A stretch of DNA of 64,000 nt from Deltaproteobacteria bacterium. GTDB taxonomy: Bacteria; Myxococcota_A; UBA796; UBA2385. A program made the position numbers and the translations under genes. This document shows positions 53,152 through 61,842 of this stretch, in pieces; within the stretch, counting starts at the first letter, position 1, and each line of letters begins with the position of its first letter. Location: assembly GCA_016792625.1 (NCBI GenBank), contig JAEUKK010000101.1, positions 1 through 64,000 of the forward strand, in the 5' to 3' direction. The notes under the pieces were generated by a model, which was not told the origin of the DNA, did no database searches, and saw only the letters and a list, made by a program, of their open reading frames with translations.

Positions 53152-53607
53152 CTGTCGGACGCCGATCCCCTGCTGCTCGAGCTGCGCGCCGCCGCGCCCG
53201 GCCAGCCCGCCGGCCAGCGCCTCGTGGTCGTGGCGCGCTGGCTCGGCGAAGACAAGCGGGTGGAGCTGCGGGATGACGGCGGTGGGGGCCCGGGTGACCA
53301 ACCCGCCGACGGGGTCTTCGTCGGCGCGCTCACCGGACCGCGCCCGAGCCTGCTGCCCCTGCGGCTCGAGCGCGCCGGGGGCGGCCCGGCCCTGTGGGAG
53401 GGCGCGCTGCGGCCGGCCGCCGCGCTCGAGCAGCTCTACTTCGAGGTCCGGGCCGATCACAACGGTGAGCACGCCGTTTTGCTGCCCGCCGCCCCGCTGG
53501 GGCGCTCGGCCGACGCCCGCGAGCTGGCCTGGACCGCCGCCGGATTTGGCTGGGCGGCCCTGGTCTTGGTCTACGCGCTCGGGCTGGCGTTGTGGCGGGG
53601 CCGGTGA
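53152..53607 (+). CDS. Single-pass protein, paralogue B; apparent CTG start
   Basis: 151 residues. LVVVARWLGEDKRVELRDDG aligns directly with the paralogue at 50602, and both end in one membrane helix. No ATG, GTG or TTG lies in frame before the conserved part. CTG at 53152 follows GGAGG (53143-53147) by four bases and gives SDADPLLLELRAAAPGQPAG, matching the paralogue N-terminal strand, so I take CTG as the start. An internal GTG at 53224 would cut off that strand. Unlike its paralogue it has no signal peptide, which would change its topology. The end overlaps the next gene by GTGA. Confidence 0.65.
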   Translation: MSDADPLLLELRAAAPGQPAGQRLVVVARWLGEDKRVELRDDGGGGPGDQPADGVFVGALTGPRPSLLPLRLERAGGGPALWEGALRPAAALEQLYFEVRADHNGEHAVLLPAAPLGRSADARELAWTAAGFGWAALVLVYALGLALWRGR

Positions 53608-55205
53608 CCGAGGCCCGCCGGGCGCTGCTGCACGCGGCCCTGCTGTTGGTGGGGGCGGTGGGCCTGTCCTGGCCGGCCGCGGTGGCCGGCGCCGACACCA
53701 TGGTCGGGCGCCACTTTGACCTGCAGGGCACCATTTGGTTCATCAGCATGGCCCGCCGGCTGGGGGCCGACGGCCTCGACCCGCTCACCGGCTGGCCCGG
53801 CGGCGCGAGCTACGCGCGCCTCGACAGCTTCACGCTGGCCCTCATCGCCCGCCTGAGCCCGGGGGTGCCGGCGGTGCAGCTGCACAACCTGCTGCAGGTG
53901 ATCGGCGTCTGGCTCACCGCCCTGGCCGCCGAGCGCTGCGCCGCGGGCATGGGCGCCCGCGGGCCGTGGAGCCTGCTCGCCGGCCTCAGCTACGGGGGCA
54001 GCGGCCTCGCCGCCTCGGCCCTGCTCGAGGGCCACGTCTACCACCTGCTCGACCCGGGCCTGCCCCTCTGCCTCTGGGCCTGGTGGCGGGCGGGCCTGCC
54101 CGGCGGGCGGCCGGCGCACGGGGCCCTGGCCGGCCTCGGTTTTGGGCTCGCCCTGTGGACGACCGCCTACCATGGCGTCGTGGCGGCCATTTTGGTCGGA
54201 GTGATCGGGATGGCCGCCCTGCTGCGCCGCGAGCTGCGCCCGGGCCCGGCCCTCACCGCCCTCGGCGTGGCGCTCTTGATGGGCGCACCCTACGTGGCGC
54301 TGTTCTCGGCGGGAGAGGGCGGGAGCGGCGCCGGCGTCGCCCCGCCGGGCGGCGGGTTGCTCAGCTTCGCCCCGCCCAGCCCCGCGGTCGACGCCGACGG
54401 CCACTCGCTGAGCGCCCACCTGCCTGCCACCATCGGCGCCCTGGCCGCGCTGAGCCCGCTGGTGCTCGGCCGGGCGCCCGGCTGGGGCCGCCTCGCCGCC
54501 GCCGGCGCCCTCTGCGCGGTGCTCACCCTCGGCCCGACCCTGAGCCCGCCCCGCGGCGCGCCCACCTACCTGCCCGCCGCCCTGCTGGGCCTGGTCGATC
54601 CGGCCGGGCACTTCCGCTTCCCCCTGCGCTTCGCCTGGGGCAGCGCGCTCATCGCCGCGGCGCTCGGCGCTCGGGTCGCCGCGGCCCTGGCCCTCCGCGC
54701 TCCGCGGGCCGCGCTGGCGCTCTTCCCCCTGCTGCTCGTTGATCTCGTGTTCTGGGGCGGGATGCCGGCCCGCCAGCGCAGCGCGCCGGCCGGGGCGCCG
54801 ACGTCCTACGCCGCCGCGCCGGAGGGCCTCGGCGTGCTCGACCTGCTGCCCGCGCCGATCGCCGGCCAAGATGAGCCCGCCGCGCGTCAACAAGCGCTGG
54901 TCTGCAGCTACCAAGTGTGGCACCAGCGGCCGCTCCTCGACGACTGCATCCGCCCGCAGCCGGCCCACAACCCCCGCCTCGCCGCCACCGCGGCGCTGCT
55001 GGCCGCGCTCGAGTCCGGCGACGGGGCGGCCTGGCTCGCCGAGGCCCGCATCGGCGCCGTGGCCCTGCACCCCGACCTCTTCTCCCCCGGGGACGCCGCG
55101 CGGCTGCGGGCCGCGCTGGCCGGCCTCGACCCAGCGCCGGTGGTCAGCGTCGATCAGGGCACCCTCGTCGAGCTCTACCGGGCGCCCGCCGGGGATACGC
55201 CATGA
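53604..55205 (+). CDS. Polytopic membrane protein, paralogue B
   Basis: 533 residues. About ten membrane helices and a soluble C-terminal tail. MVGRHFDLQGTIWFISMARR and DPLTGWPGGASYARLDSF repeat the paralogue at 51165. It is shorter because the long N-terminal extension of paralogue A is absent. Tail segments (ARIGAVALHPDLF here, LGFAHVALHADLL there) also align. Same tentative GT-C-like class. Start: GTG at 53604 on the previous stop; its own stop overlaps the next ATG (ATGA). Confidence 0.8.
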   Translation: MTEARRALLHAALLLVGAVGLSWPAAVAGADTMVGRHFDLQGTIWFISMARRLGADGLDPLTGWPGGASYARLDSFTLALIARLSPGVPAVQLHNLLQVIGVWLTALAAERCAAGMGARGPWSLLAGLSYGGSGLAASALLEGHVYHLLDPGLPLCLWAWWRAGLPGGRPAHGALAGLGFGLALWTTAYHGVVAAILVGVIGMAALLRRELRPGPALTALGVALLMGAPYVALFSAGEGGSGAGVAPPGGGLLSFAPPSPAVDADGHSLSAHLPATIGALAALSPLVLGRAPGWGRLAAAGALCAVLTLGPTLSPPRGAPTYLPAALLGLVDPAGHFRFPLRFAWGSALIAAALGARVAAALALRAPRAALALFPLLLVDLVFWGGMPARQRSAPAGAPTSYAAAPEGLGVLDLLPAPIAGQDEPAARQQALVCSYQVWHQRPLLDDCIRPQPAHNPRLAATAALLAALESGDGAAWLAEARIGAVALHPDLFSPGDAARLRAALAGLDPAPVVSVDQGTLVELYRAPAGDTP

Positions 55206-55807
55206 TCCTGCCCTTTGCCCTGCTCCTCACCGTGGCCACCGCCGCCGCCCAGGGGCCGCCGGGCCACGGCGACGGCGACCGGGCCGGCGCCTGGGTGAGC
55301 ACCGCCACCTTCAGCTTCGCCGCGCTCGGCTGGGCGGGCCTCGGCTGGGCCCTGCTGCGGCCGCCCCGCGACCGGCGGGCGCCCCGCCCCCTGCCCGGCC
55401 GCGCGCCCCGCTACGGCCCCGGCCTGCACCCCGCCGATGGCCCGCCTGACGCTGTTCTGCGCGCGCTCTGCGCCGAGCACCGGGTGCTGCTGGTCGGGCC
55501 GCTGCCCGCCGGCGTCGACCCGGCGGCCCTGCCCGCCGGCGTGGTCTTCCCCCTCGGGGACGGCCCGGTGCCGCTGGGCGCCTTGCTCGACGCCGCCGCG
55601 GCGCTCCACGGCCTCGGGCCGCCGCTGGCCGTGCTCCAAAACGGCCCGCTGGTCGATGTCAGCGGCGCTCCGGTCATCGATCTGGGGGTCTTCGCGCTGC
55701 GCCGCCTGCGCCTACCCCTGGTCAGGCTCGGGGGCCTTCACACTCCTTCACACTCCGCAGGCGCAGCTTCAGGAGACCGAGAGCCCGCGCCAACACGGCC
55801 GCCCTAA
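55202..55807 (+). CDS. Unknown signal/membrane-anchored protein closing the chain
   Basis: 201 residues. A signal-like first helix (MILPFALLLTVATAAAQ) and a second helix (about 32-52) precede a ~120-residue cytoplasmic-side domain (HRVLLVGPLPAGVDPAALPA ... LAVLQNGPLVDV) that looks alpha/beta but matches no family I know. The last ~25 residues (HTPSHSAGAASGDREPAP) look unstructured. Start: ATG at 55202, overlapping the previous stop. It is the last of six coupled genes; a strong hairpin follows. Confidence 0.7.
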   Translation: MILPFALLLTVATAAAQGPPGHGDGDRAGAWVSTATFSFAALGWAGLGWALLRPPRDRRAPRPLPGRAPRYGPGLHPADGPPDAVLRALCAEHRVLLVGPLPAGVDPAALPAGVVFPLGDGPVPLGALLDAAAALHGLGPPLAVLQNGPLVDVSGAPVIDLGVFALRRLRLPLVRLGGLHTPSHSAGAASGDREPAPTRPP

Positions 55808-55825
55808 GGTGGGGGTGTGAGCGGC

Positions 55826-55857
55826 GGGCGCGCCCCGCCTCCACCGGGGCGGCGCCC
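55826..55857 (+). terminator. Strong bulged hairpin after the six-gene chain
   Basis: GGGCGCGCCCCG (55826-55837) pairs with CGGGGC and GCGCCC (55845-55850, 55852-55857), 12 bp with a single bulged G and a seven-base loop. No T-tract. It sits 18 bp after the stop and before the Spy-like gene. Confidence 0.5.
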
Positions 55858-55898
55858 TCCCGGGCCCACCCGCAGCTCCCCACCCGACAGGAGTCCGC

Positions 55899-56387
55899 AT
55901 GTCCGCCTCCCCCCGCCTCGCCCCCGTCCGCGCCGCCCTCTTCGGCCTCGGCTTCACCGCCCTGGGCGCCGGCCTCACCCTCGCCTCGGGCGCCGTCGCG
56001 GGCCCGGGCGGCCACGGGGGGCCCCCCGGCGGCCACCTGATGCGCGTCTTCGAGGACCTCGACCTGCGCCCCGAGCAGCAGAAGTTGGTGAGCGCCTTCA
56101 AAGACGACGCCCGCGAGGCCATGCAGGACCACCACGCCGAGCGCCGGGCCGACGCCCAGGAGTGGGTCAAGCTCGTGCGCGAGGACAAGCTCACCCGCGC
56201 GCTGATGCACCAGCGCATCGACCAGAAGCTGGCCACCATGCGGGACGATGTGCACGAGATGGCCGACCAGGTCTTTGATCTGTACGCCAGCCTCGATCAG
56301 GTGCAGCGCGCCGCCCTCGTCGAGAAGGTCGAGGGCCACCTCACGCGCATGGACAGTGAGGGCCCCGGCCACCGCGGCCCCCGCTAA
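55899..56387 (+). CDS. Periplasmic Spy/CpxP-like stress protein
   Basis: 162 residues. A long signal-like N terminus is followed by a Gly/His-rich segment (GPGGHGGPPGGHLMRVF), then all-helical sequence with DLDLRPEQQKLVSAFKDD and LYASLDQVQRAALVEKV, the paired LTxxQ-like motifs of Spy/CpxP proteins. These bind unfolded proteins and dampen a Cpx-type sensor kinase. Start: ATG at 55899, with AGGAG upstream. A response regulator and a sensor kinase follow on the same strand, which fits the CpxP-CpxR-CpxA arrangement. Confidence 0.88.
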   Translation: MSASPRLAPVRAALFGLGFTALGAGLTLASGAVAGPGGHGGPPGGHLMRVFEDLDLRPEQQKLVSAFKDDAREAMQDHHAERRADAQEWVKLVREDKLTRALMHQRIDQKLATMRDDVHEMADQVFDLYASLDQVQRAALVEKVEGHLTRMDSEGPGHRGPR

Positions 56388-56444
56388 GCCCGCCCGGGGC
56401 GGCGCCCACGCCGCCCGCCGCGCCGCTCCCCACGCCGAGGCCCC

Positions 56445-57125
56445 ATGCAGCGCCTGCTCGTGATCGACGACGACCCGAAGCTCGGCGGCCTGCTGCGGGA
56501 GTACCTCGGCGCCCGCGGCTACCAGGTCGAGCTGGCCGGCGACGGCCCGCGCGGCCTGGAGCGGCACGCCCAAGGTGACGTGGACCTCGTCATCCTCGAC
56601 GTGATGATGCCCGGCATGGACGGGCTCGAGGTCCTCCGCCAGCTGCGCGCTGCGGCCCGCACGCCGGTGGTCATGCTCACCGCCCGGGGCGACGACGTGG
56701 ACCGCATCATCGGCCTCGAGCTCGGCGCCGATGATTACCTGCCCAAGCCCTTCAACCCCCGCGAGCTGCTCGCCCGCATCAGCGCCGTGCTGCGGCGGGG
56801 GGCGCCGGCCCCGGCCCAGGTGCAGCCGCTGAGCGCGAACGGCATCCGCCTCGATCCCGAGCGGCGTGAGGTCGAGGTCGACGGCCAGCCCGTCGATCTG
56901 ACCACCACCGAGTTCGAGCTGCTGCGCGCCCTGCTCGCCGCCGCCGGCCGCATCATCCCCCGCGAGCGGCTGATGGAGCTGGCCCGTGGCCAAGAGTGGG
57001 CGGCCTTCGACCGCAGCGTCGACGTGCACATCAGCCACCTGCGCCGAAAACTGGGCGACGACCCCAAGGCGCCCCGCCGGATCAAGACCATCCGCGGCGT
57101 GGGCTACCTCGTGCCCCGCGCCTGA
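56445..57125 (+). CDS. OmpR/CpxR-family response regulator
   Basis: 226 residues. Receiver domain with DDD (residues 8-10), acceptor Asp52 in LVILDVMMPGMDG, and the lysine in DYLPKPF. A winged-helix OmpR-type DNA-binding domain follows (about 130-226; TTTEFELLRALLAAAGRIIP, DRSVDVHISHLRRKLGDDP). It should activate the operon after phosphorylation by the kinase 18 bp downstream. Start: ATG at 56445. Confidence 0.95.
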   Translation: MQRLLVIDDDPKLGGLLREYLGARGYQVELAGDGPRGLERHAQGDVDLVILDVMMPGMDGLEVLRQLRAAARTPVVMLTARGDDVDRIIGLELGADDYLPKPFNPRELLARISAVLRRGAPAPAQVQPLSANGIRLDPERREVEVDGQPVDLTTTEFELLRALLAAAGRIIPRERLMELARGQEWAAFDRSVDVHISHLRRKLGDDPKAPRRIKTIRGVGYLVPRA

Positions 57126-57143
57126 GCCCCGAGGAGCCCGCCC

Positions 57144-58463
57144 ATGACCCTCGGCCTTCGGGAGCGCCTCTTCATCGCGCTGGCGGGCCTGTTGCTCGTC
57201 ACGGTGCTCGCCGCTTGGACGCTGACCACCGGCGCGGTGCTGCGCCCGCTCTTTGACGAGCTGCGGGCCGAGCGGGTCGAGATGGCGGTCTACATCGCCA
57301 AAGAGCTCGAGGAGGCCCCAGACCCCGACGCCCGGGCCGAGGCCCTCTCGGAAGAGCTGGCCGTGCGCTTGGAGCGCGCGCCGAGCGGGCGCCCCCCGCC
57401 GCCGGGCACCGCGCTCGTGCACCGCGGGGGCAGGCGGGCCGCGGTGCTGCCGGGACCCCGCGCGCCGGTGGCGGTCGAGGTGCGCCGGGCCGGGCGGGAG
57501 CGCTGGCTGCTCGTGCACTTCACCGCCGATCTCGACGCCCCGCCGCGCCGCATGGGGCTTGCCTTGCTGCTGCTGCTCGCCACTGCGGTCACTTTGGCCT
57601 GGGCGGTGGTCGAGCGGGCGCTGCGGCCGCTGCACGTGGCCACCGCGGCGATGGAGCGCATCGCCGGCGGCGAGCTGCAGCACCGGGTCGATGAGCGCGG
57701 CCCGGTGGCCGAGGTCGGCAAGACCTTCAACCACATGGCTGAGCAGGTGCAGGGCATCGTGCGCGGCCAACAGCAGTGGATGGCGGCGGTCAGCCACGAG
57801 CTGCGCACGCCGCTGTCGCGCATGCGGCTCGGGCTGGCCTTGGCCAAAGAGGAGGCCCCCCCAGGCCCGGTCGGAGGGCGGCTGGCGGCGCTCGACGCCG
57901 AGGTCGACGAGATGCAAGCGCTGATCGATGACCTGATCGCGTCAGCCCGGCTGGAGCAAGGGCTGGTGGCGCTGCGGCCCGAGCCCACGCCCGCCCGCGA
58001 GCTGCTGCTCGAGGCGCTGGCCACGGTCGATCTCGGCGAGCGCGAGATCGTGATCGATGCCCCCGACGATCTCGTACTGCACGTGGATCGGGCCTATCTG
58101 CGCCGGGCCCTGGTGAACCTGCTGACCAACGTCGCCCGCTACACCCCGGCCGACGCGCGGGTCTGGCTGGACGCCCGGGTGGAGGGCGACGCGGCCACGC
58201 TCTCGGTCGAGGACGACGGCCCGGGCCTGCCCCGGGGGCAGCTCGACCAGCTGTTCACCCCGTTCTTTCGGGCCGAGGCGAGCCGCAGCCGGGCCACCGG
58301 CGGCTTGGGCCTGGGGCTGGTCGTGGTGCGCCAGGTCGCGACCCTGCACGGGGGCGCGGCGGGTGCGGCGGCGGGCGCCCGCGGCGGGCTGCGGGTGTGG
58401 CTCCGAATTCCCCTGCCAACGCCGGTCCAACCCGAGAGCGGCCCGCCGCGCCCCCGCGCCTGA
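57144..58463 (+). CDS. Sensor histidine kinase (CpxA-like)
   Basis: 439 residues. Two membrane helices (about 9-29 and 136-153) flank a ~105-residue periplasmic sensor region. HAMP, then HisKA with VSHELRTPLSRM (His218) and a HATPase domain (NLLTNVARYTP, VEDDGPGLPRGQ, TGGLGLGLVVVRQ) follow. Partner of the regulator just upstream; with the Spy-like protein it probably senses envelope or metal stress. Start: ATG at 57144, with GAGGAG upstream. Confidence 0.94.
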   Translation: MTLGLRERLFIALAGLLLVTVLAAWTLTTGAVLRPLFDELRAERVEMAVYIAKELEEAPDPDARAEALSEELAVRLERAPSGRPPPPGTALVHRGGRRAAVLPGPRAPVAVEVRRAGRERWLLVHFTADLDAPPRRMGLALLLLLATAVTLAWAVVERALRPLHVATAAMERIAGGELQHRVDERGPVAEVGKTFNHMAEQVQGIVRGQQQWMAAVSHELRTPLSRMRLGLALAKEEAPPGPVGGRLAALDAEVDEMQALIDDLIASARLEQGLVALRPEPTPARELLLEALATVDLGEREIVIDAPDDLVLHVDRAYLRRALVNLLTNVARYTPADARVWLDARVEGDAATLSVEDDGPGLPRGQLDQLFTPFFRAEASRSRATGGLGLGLVVVRQVATLHGGAAGAAAGARGGLRVWLRIPLPTPVQPESGPPRPRA

Positions 58464-58609
58464 TAGGGTGGGGACAGAGCGGGGGCGGGCGCATAGCGCA
58501 ACGGGGGCATCGAGTTGCGACAGTTGCGGCGCACAGCGGGCGAGGCTTCAGCGCAGACCGCCCGGGGCCGAAGCTCTGGGAACGAGCGCCACAGCGCGGA
58601 GGGACGACC

Positions 58610-58930
58610 ATGAGCATGCAGTCAAACGTGGGGATCGCCGGCTCCGCCGCAGTGTCGGGCCAGCGCGGCATGGAGCGCGCCGCCGCGGTGATCGAGAACG
58701 CCGCCGGCGAGGTGCTCCAGGGCACCCTCGACGCGATCAGCCGGGATGGCGGGGGCTCCTCCCGCGACACGGTCACCCTCTCCGATGAGGCGCGCAGCGC
58801 GTCGATCGAAGGCGGCCTGCTCGACGGCAGCTCGGCACGCATCAGCTACGCGGCCAACATTCGCGTGGTGAAGGCCAGCGACGACCGCTTCCACGAGATG
58901 ATCAACATCGGCCTCGAGTACGTGCGCTGA
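58610..58930 (+). CDS. Miniature flagellar-rod-like protein
   Basis: 106 residues. The N-terminal half (IAGSAAVSGQRGMERAAAVI ENAAGEV) resembles the helix that opens FlgB/FlgC/FlgG rod proteins ('ialSGlxA...NiAN'). The C-terminal half (SYAANIRVVKASDDRFHEMI NIGL) resembles their closing helix ('AYEANVKVIKTADEML'). The long middle of true rod proteins is missing. No flagellar genes are nearby. It may be an orphan rod-like filament or secretion component. Start: ATG at 58610, with GGAGG upstream; the frame continues upstream as low-complexity sequence. Similarity judged by eye. Confidence 0.7.
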   Translation: MSMQSNVGIAGSAAVSGQRGMERAAAVIENAAGEVLQGTLDAISRDGGGSSRDTVTLSDEARSASIEGGLLDGSSARISYAANIRVVKASDDRFHEMINIGLEYVR

Positions 58931-58970
58931 ACACCGCGCTCTGCGCCGTTCTTGTCGACACCGCTGCCCG

Positions 58971-59002
58971 CCCGCCGGCGCCCAACGAAGGGGCGCGGCG
59001 GG
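58971..59002. terminator. Bulged 12-bp hairpin between convergent genes
   Basis: CCCGCC, bulged G, GCGCCC (58971-58983) pairs with GGGCGC and GGCGGG (58991-59002) around AACGAAG. It has the same build as the hairpin at 55826 and lies between the rod-like gene and the convergent Nfu-like gene. No T-tract. Confidence 0.5.
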
Positions 59003-59012
59003 CGCGGCTGCT

Positions 59013-59747
59013 TCAGCCGGCGGCGAGCACCCGGCGCAGGGCCTGCTCGATGGCCGGGCTGAGCTCGTCCCAGCGGGCCTCGGGCTCTTTGCTTACGGTC
59101 ACGAAGTCATTGACCGCGAAGAGGCCGATTACGCCGGGGATGGCGAAGAGGGCCTCGCCGAGGGCGTTGCCGCGGGCCTCACTCGCCGCGTTGAACGAGA
59201 GCGAGCCCCGCGCCACCACCTTCGCGTTCACCGTGTACTTGTAGGCGTTGGGGTTCGGCGTCTCGCGGGCGCTGACCCGCAGGGCGGCCGGGGCTGGTGC
59301 GGGGCGCCCGCCGCCGTGATCGTGGCCATGATCGTGGCCGTGGTCATGCCCATGATCGTGCCCGTGGTCGTGCTCTTGCGCCGGCGCGGGCTTCGGCGCC
59401 GGCTTGGGCGCGGGCGCCGGCCGGGCGCCACCGTGGTCGTGCCCATGGTCATGGCCATGATCATGGCCGTGGTCGTGCTCTTGCGCGGGCTTGGGCGCGG
59501 GCTTGGGGGCCGGGCGCGCACCGCCGTGGTCGTGCCCGTGGTCATGCCCATGGTCGTGGCCGTGATCGTGCCCATGGTCATCGCCCCCCGCGGACGGGCG
59601 GGGCCGGGCGGCGTCACCCGCGCTCGGGCGGCGCTCCCAGGCGTCGGCGGCCCGCGGCGGTGGGGGCGCGGCCTTGCCGCCGCCCGTGAACAACCCCACC
59701 ACCTTCTTGACCGCCCGCAAGGGAAGGCCCAGCACCCGCTTGATCAT
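59013..59747 (-). CDS. Nfu N-terminal domain fused to HGHD histidine repeats
   Basis: 244 residues. An amphipathic N terminus ([20 protein letters not shown]) is followed by three blocks of HGHD repeats (about 57-75, 91-107, 126-146) separated by Pro/Ala/Lys spacers. The C-terminal domain (about 160-244; [20 protein letters not shown] ... [20 protein letters not shown]) matches the Nfu N-terminal domain of iron-sulphur carrier proteins, but the CxxC NifU domain that holds the cluster is absent. The repeats should bind Ni, Zn, Co or Fe. Start: ATG at 59747; upstream residues are Arg-rich and antisense-like. A metal store or delivery role is inferred. Confidence 0.85.
   Translation of the reverse strand: MIKRVLGLPLRAVKKVVGLFTGGGKAAPPPPRAADAWERRPSAGDAARPRPSAGGDDHGHDHGHDHGHDHGHDHGGARPAPKPAPKPAQEHDHGHDHGHDHGHDHGGARPAPAPKPAPKPAPAQEHDHGHDHGHDHGHDHGHDHGGGRPAPAPAALRVSARETPNPNAYKYTVNAKVVARGSLSFNAASEARGNALGEALFAIPGVIGLFAVNDFVTVSKEPEARWDELSPAIEQALRRVLAAG
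59310..59579 (-). repeat. Three blocks of 12-bp His-Gly-His-Asp repeats
   Basis: Repeated CACGGCCACGAT-like units with synonymous changes (for example CATGGGCACGAC), in three blocks separated by near-identical Pro/Ala/Lys spacers. Each block plus spacer looks like a duplicated module. Codon variety means the protein repeat is selected, not just recent DNA slippage. Confidence 0.8.
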
Positions 59748-59925
59748 GCGCCCCTCCGCGGGTCTGGCCCGCAACCGCGGGCCCCTCGCCCGCCACGCGC
59801 CGCGCACCCGCCCGGCCCCTCCGGTTAGCCCGCTCCCACCGGCAGGGCAGAGGGCGCAGGGCGTGGATCGCAGCTCCTCCACCCACTGTTCGCCAACCAC
59901 GCCCGATCCGCCCAACCGAGGCTGC

Positions 59926-60771
59926 ATGCCGGCCGCTCCCCTCACCCTGCTCGACGGCGCGATGGGGACCGAGCTCGGCGCCCGCGGGCTACGCCTCGAC
60001 CCGCCCCGCTGGAGCGCGCACGCGCTAATTGACGCGCCAGACGTCATCTCTGCAGTGCACGCGGCCTATGCCGAGGCCGGGGCCACGGTGCACACGGCCA
60101 ACACCTTCCGCACGACCGCGACGGCCTGGGGCCCCGGCTGGCAGCGGGCGGCCGCCGCGGCCATCGCGCTGGCCCGCGCGAGCGTGCCCGCCGGGCACCG
60201 GGTGGCGGCCAGCCTCGCGCCGGTCGCCGACTGCTACAGCCCCGAGGCCTCACCCGTCGAAGCCGACATACTGCACGCCGCTTTGGCCGAGGCCCTGGCC
60301 GAGGCGGGCCCCGACCTGCTGCTCTGCGAGACCTTCCCGCACCTCGGCGAGGCGCAGGCGGCGGTGCGCGCGGCGCGGGCCACCGGCCTGCCGGTCTGGC
60401 TCAGCCTCACCCCGGGCCCGGGCGCGCCCCTGCTCTCGCCGGCCGAGGTGGAGCGGGGCGCGGCCGCGGCGCTCGACGCCGGCGTGGCCGCCGTGCTGGT
60501 CAACTGCTGCCCGCCCGACACCACCCACCGCTATGTCGAGGCCCTGGCGCGGGCCGCGCGGCCCCACCCGGCGGCGGCCATCGGCGCCTTCGCCAACGCC
60601 GGCCCCATCGGCGGCCCCTGGGGTTGGGGCGCGGCGGGCGGGCCCAGCGCCTATGCAGACCAGGCGGCCCGCTGGGTCGAGGCCGGCGCCACGCTGATCG
60701 GCGGCTGCTGCGGCACCTCACCGGCGACGATCCGCGCGCTGCGGGCGCGCCTTGGCCCGCTCAGCCCTTGA
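59926..60771 (+). CDS. Homocysteine S-methyltransferase family protein
   Basis: 281 residues, normal for the single-domain family. Starts [20 protein letters not shown]; zinc-ligand cysteines are in LVNCCPPD and GGCCGTSP near the C terminus, as in MmuM and the MetH N-terminal domain. Likely transfers a methyl group from S-methylmethionine or SAM to homocysteine (methionine synthesis). Start: ATG at 59926. The last 11 bp overlap the convergent permease gene. Divergent from the Nfu-HGHD gene; no operon. Confidence 0.9.
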   Translation: MPAAPLTLLDGAMGTELGARGLRLDPPRWSAHALIDAPDVISAVHAAYAEAGATVHTANTFRTTATAWGPGWQRAAAAAIALARASVPAGHRVAASLAPVADCYSPEASPVEADILHAALAEALAEAGPDLLLCETFPHLGEAQAAVRAARATGLPVWLSLTPGPGAPLLSPAEVERGAAAALDAGVAAVLVNCCPPDTTHRYVEALARAARPHPAAAIGAFANAGPIGGPWGWGAAGGPSAYADQAARWVEAGATLIGGCCGTSPATIRALRARLGPLSP

Positions 60772-61624
60772 CCCCGCCGGCGGTCAGGCCGTCGACCAGC
60801 TGCTTCTGGAGCAAGAAGAAGAGCGCCATCACCGGGATGCTCACCAGCACCGCGCCCGCGGCGAAGCGCCCCCACTCGGTGGAGAAGTCGCCGACGTACT
60901 TTTGGAGCACCACGGGCAGCGTATAGGCGCGCTCGTCGCTCATCAGGGTGGCGGCGAGGATGAACTCGTTCCAGGCGGTCATGAACGAGAACAGCGCCGT
61001 GACCGCCAAGGCGGGCCGGGCCAACGGCAGCACGATGGTGGTGAAGGTCGTCCAGCGGTCGGCGCCGTCCATCAGCGCGGCCTCTTCGAGCTCGCGGGGA
61101 ATGGTGTCGAAGTAGCCCTTGAGGTTCCAGGTGCAGAAGGGGATCGAGGTCGTGCTGTAGACCAAGGCGAGGCCGAGCAGGCTGTCGAGCAGGCCGAGCG
61201 TGTCGAGCAGGATGTACAGCGGGATCAACATCACCACGCCGGGGAACATCTGCGTGATGAGGAAGGCCTGCATGCTGGCCTCGCGGCCAAAGAAGCGCAT
61301 GCGGCTCATCGCGTAGGCCGCCGTGCAGGACAGCCCCACGCCGAGCGCGCTGGTCACCAGGGCGACGATGACCGAGTTGGCGAGCTGGCGCCAGAACAAG
61401 GCCTCGCCGTAGGCGTCGACCGTGCCGAGCACGTCGCGGAAGTTCTGCAGCGAGACGGTCGTGGGGAAGGGGCTCGGGTCCATGCTGAAGGCCTGGCTCG
61501 GCGTCAGGGCCATCTTGAGGACCCACAGCACCGGGTAGAGCACAACAGCGCAAGCGACGACGAGGAGGGCGTGGGCCGCCGCGACCCGCAGGGGAGAGGG
61601 CGCCTGGGCAGAGGGCGAGGACAT
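60761..61624 (-). CDS. ABC sugar transporter permease, MalG-like
   Basis: 287 residues with six membrane helices. Family blocks: NSVIVALVTSALGVGLSCTA, SIPFCTWNLKGYFDTIPREL and the EAA loop EEAALMDGADRWTTFTTIVL that docks on the ATPase. It imports oligosaccharides or related solutes with a MalF-like partner, here 1.9 kb away at the right edge. Neither a binding protein nor an ATPase gene is visible. Start: ATG at 61624. Confidence 0.93.
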   Translation of the reverse strand: MSSPSAQAPSPLRVAAAHALLVVACAVVLYPVLWVLKMALTPSQAFSMDPSPFPTTVSLQNFRDVLGTVDAYGEALFWRQLANSVIVALVTSALGVGLSCTAAYAMSRMRFFGREASMQAFLITQMFPGVVMLIPLYILLDTLGLLDSLLGLALVYSTTSIPFCTWNLKGYFDTIPRELEEAALMDGADRWTTFTTIVLPLARPALAVTALFSFMTAWNEFILAATLMSDERAYTLPVVLQKYVGDFSTEWGRFAAGAVLVSIPVMALFFLLQKQLVDGLTAGGVKG

Positions 61625-61842
61625 GGGCCGCTCGGGCTAGGGTGCGGAGGCGCGCGGAGGGCCCGGGCGCGGCGGCGCCCTCGGGCAAGCGTGGGGCGGT
61701 GGCCGATTGCCCGCAGATTGGGGTGAAGGATAGCGCAGGCGGTGCGTAGCGGGGGCCGGCGACGCCCGACCGCCGCGCACCCTCGCGCCGCCGCGTCCCC
61801 TCGCGCCGCCCGCGCCCCACCCGCCTCCATCGAGGTCACCTG

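Noticed and set aside
59310..59579. Plus-strand frames rich in Met/Val/Ile across the HGHD repeats
   Set aside because: They are the antisense reading of the repeats; the minus frame joins them to a recognisable Nfu_N domain.
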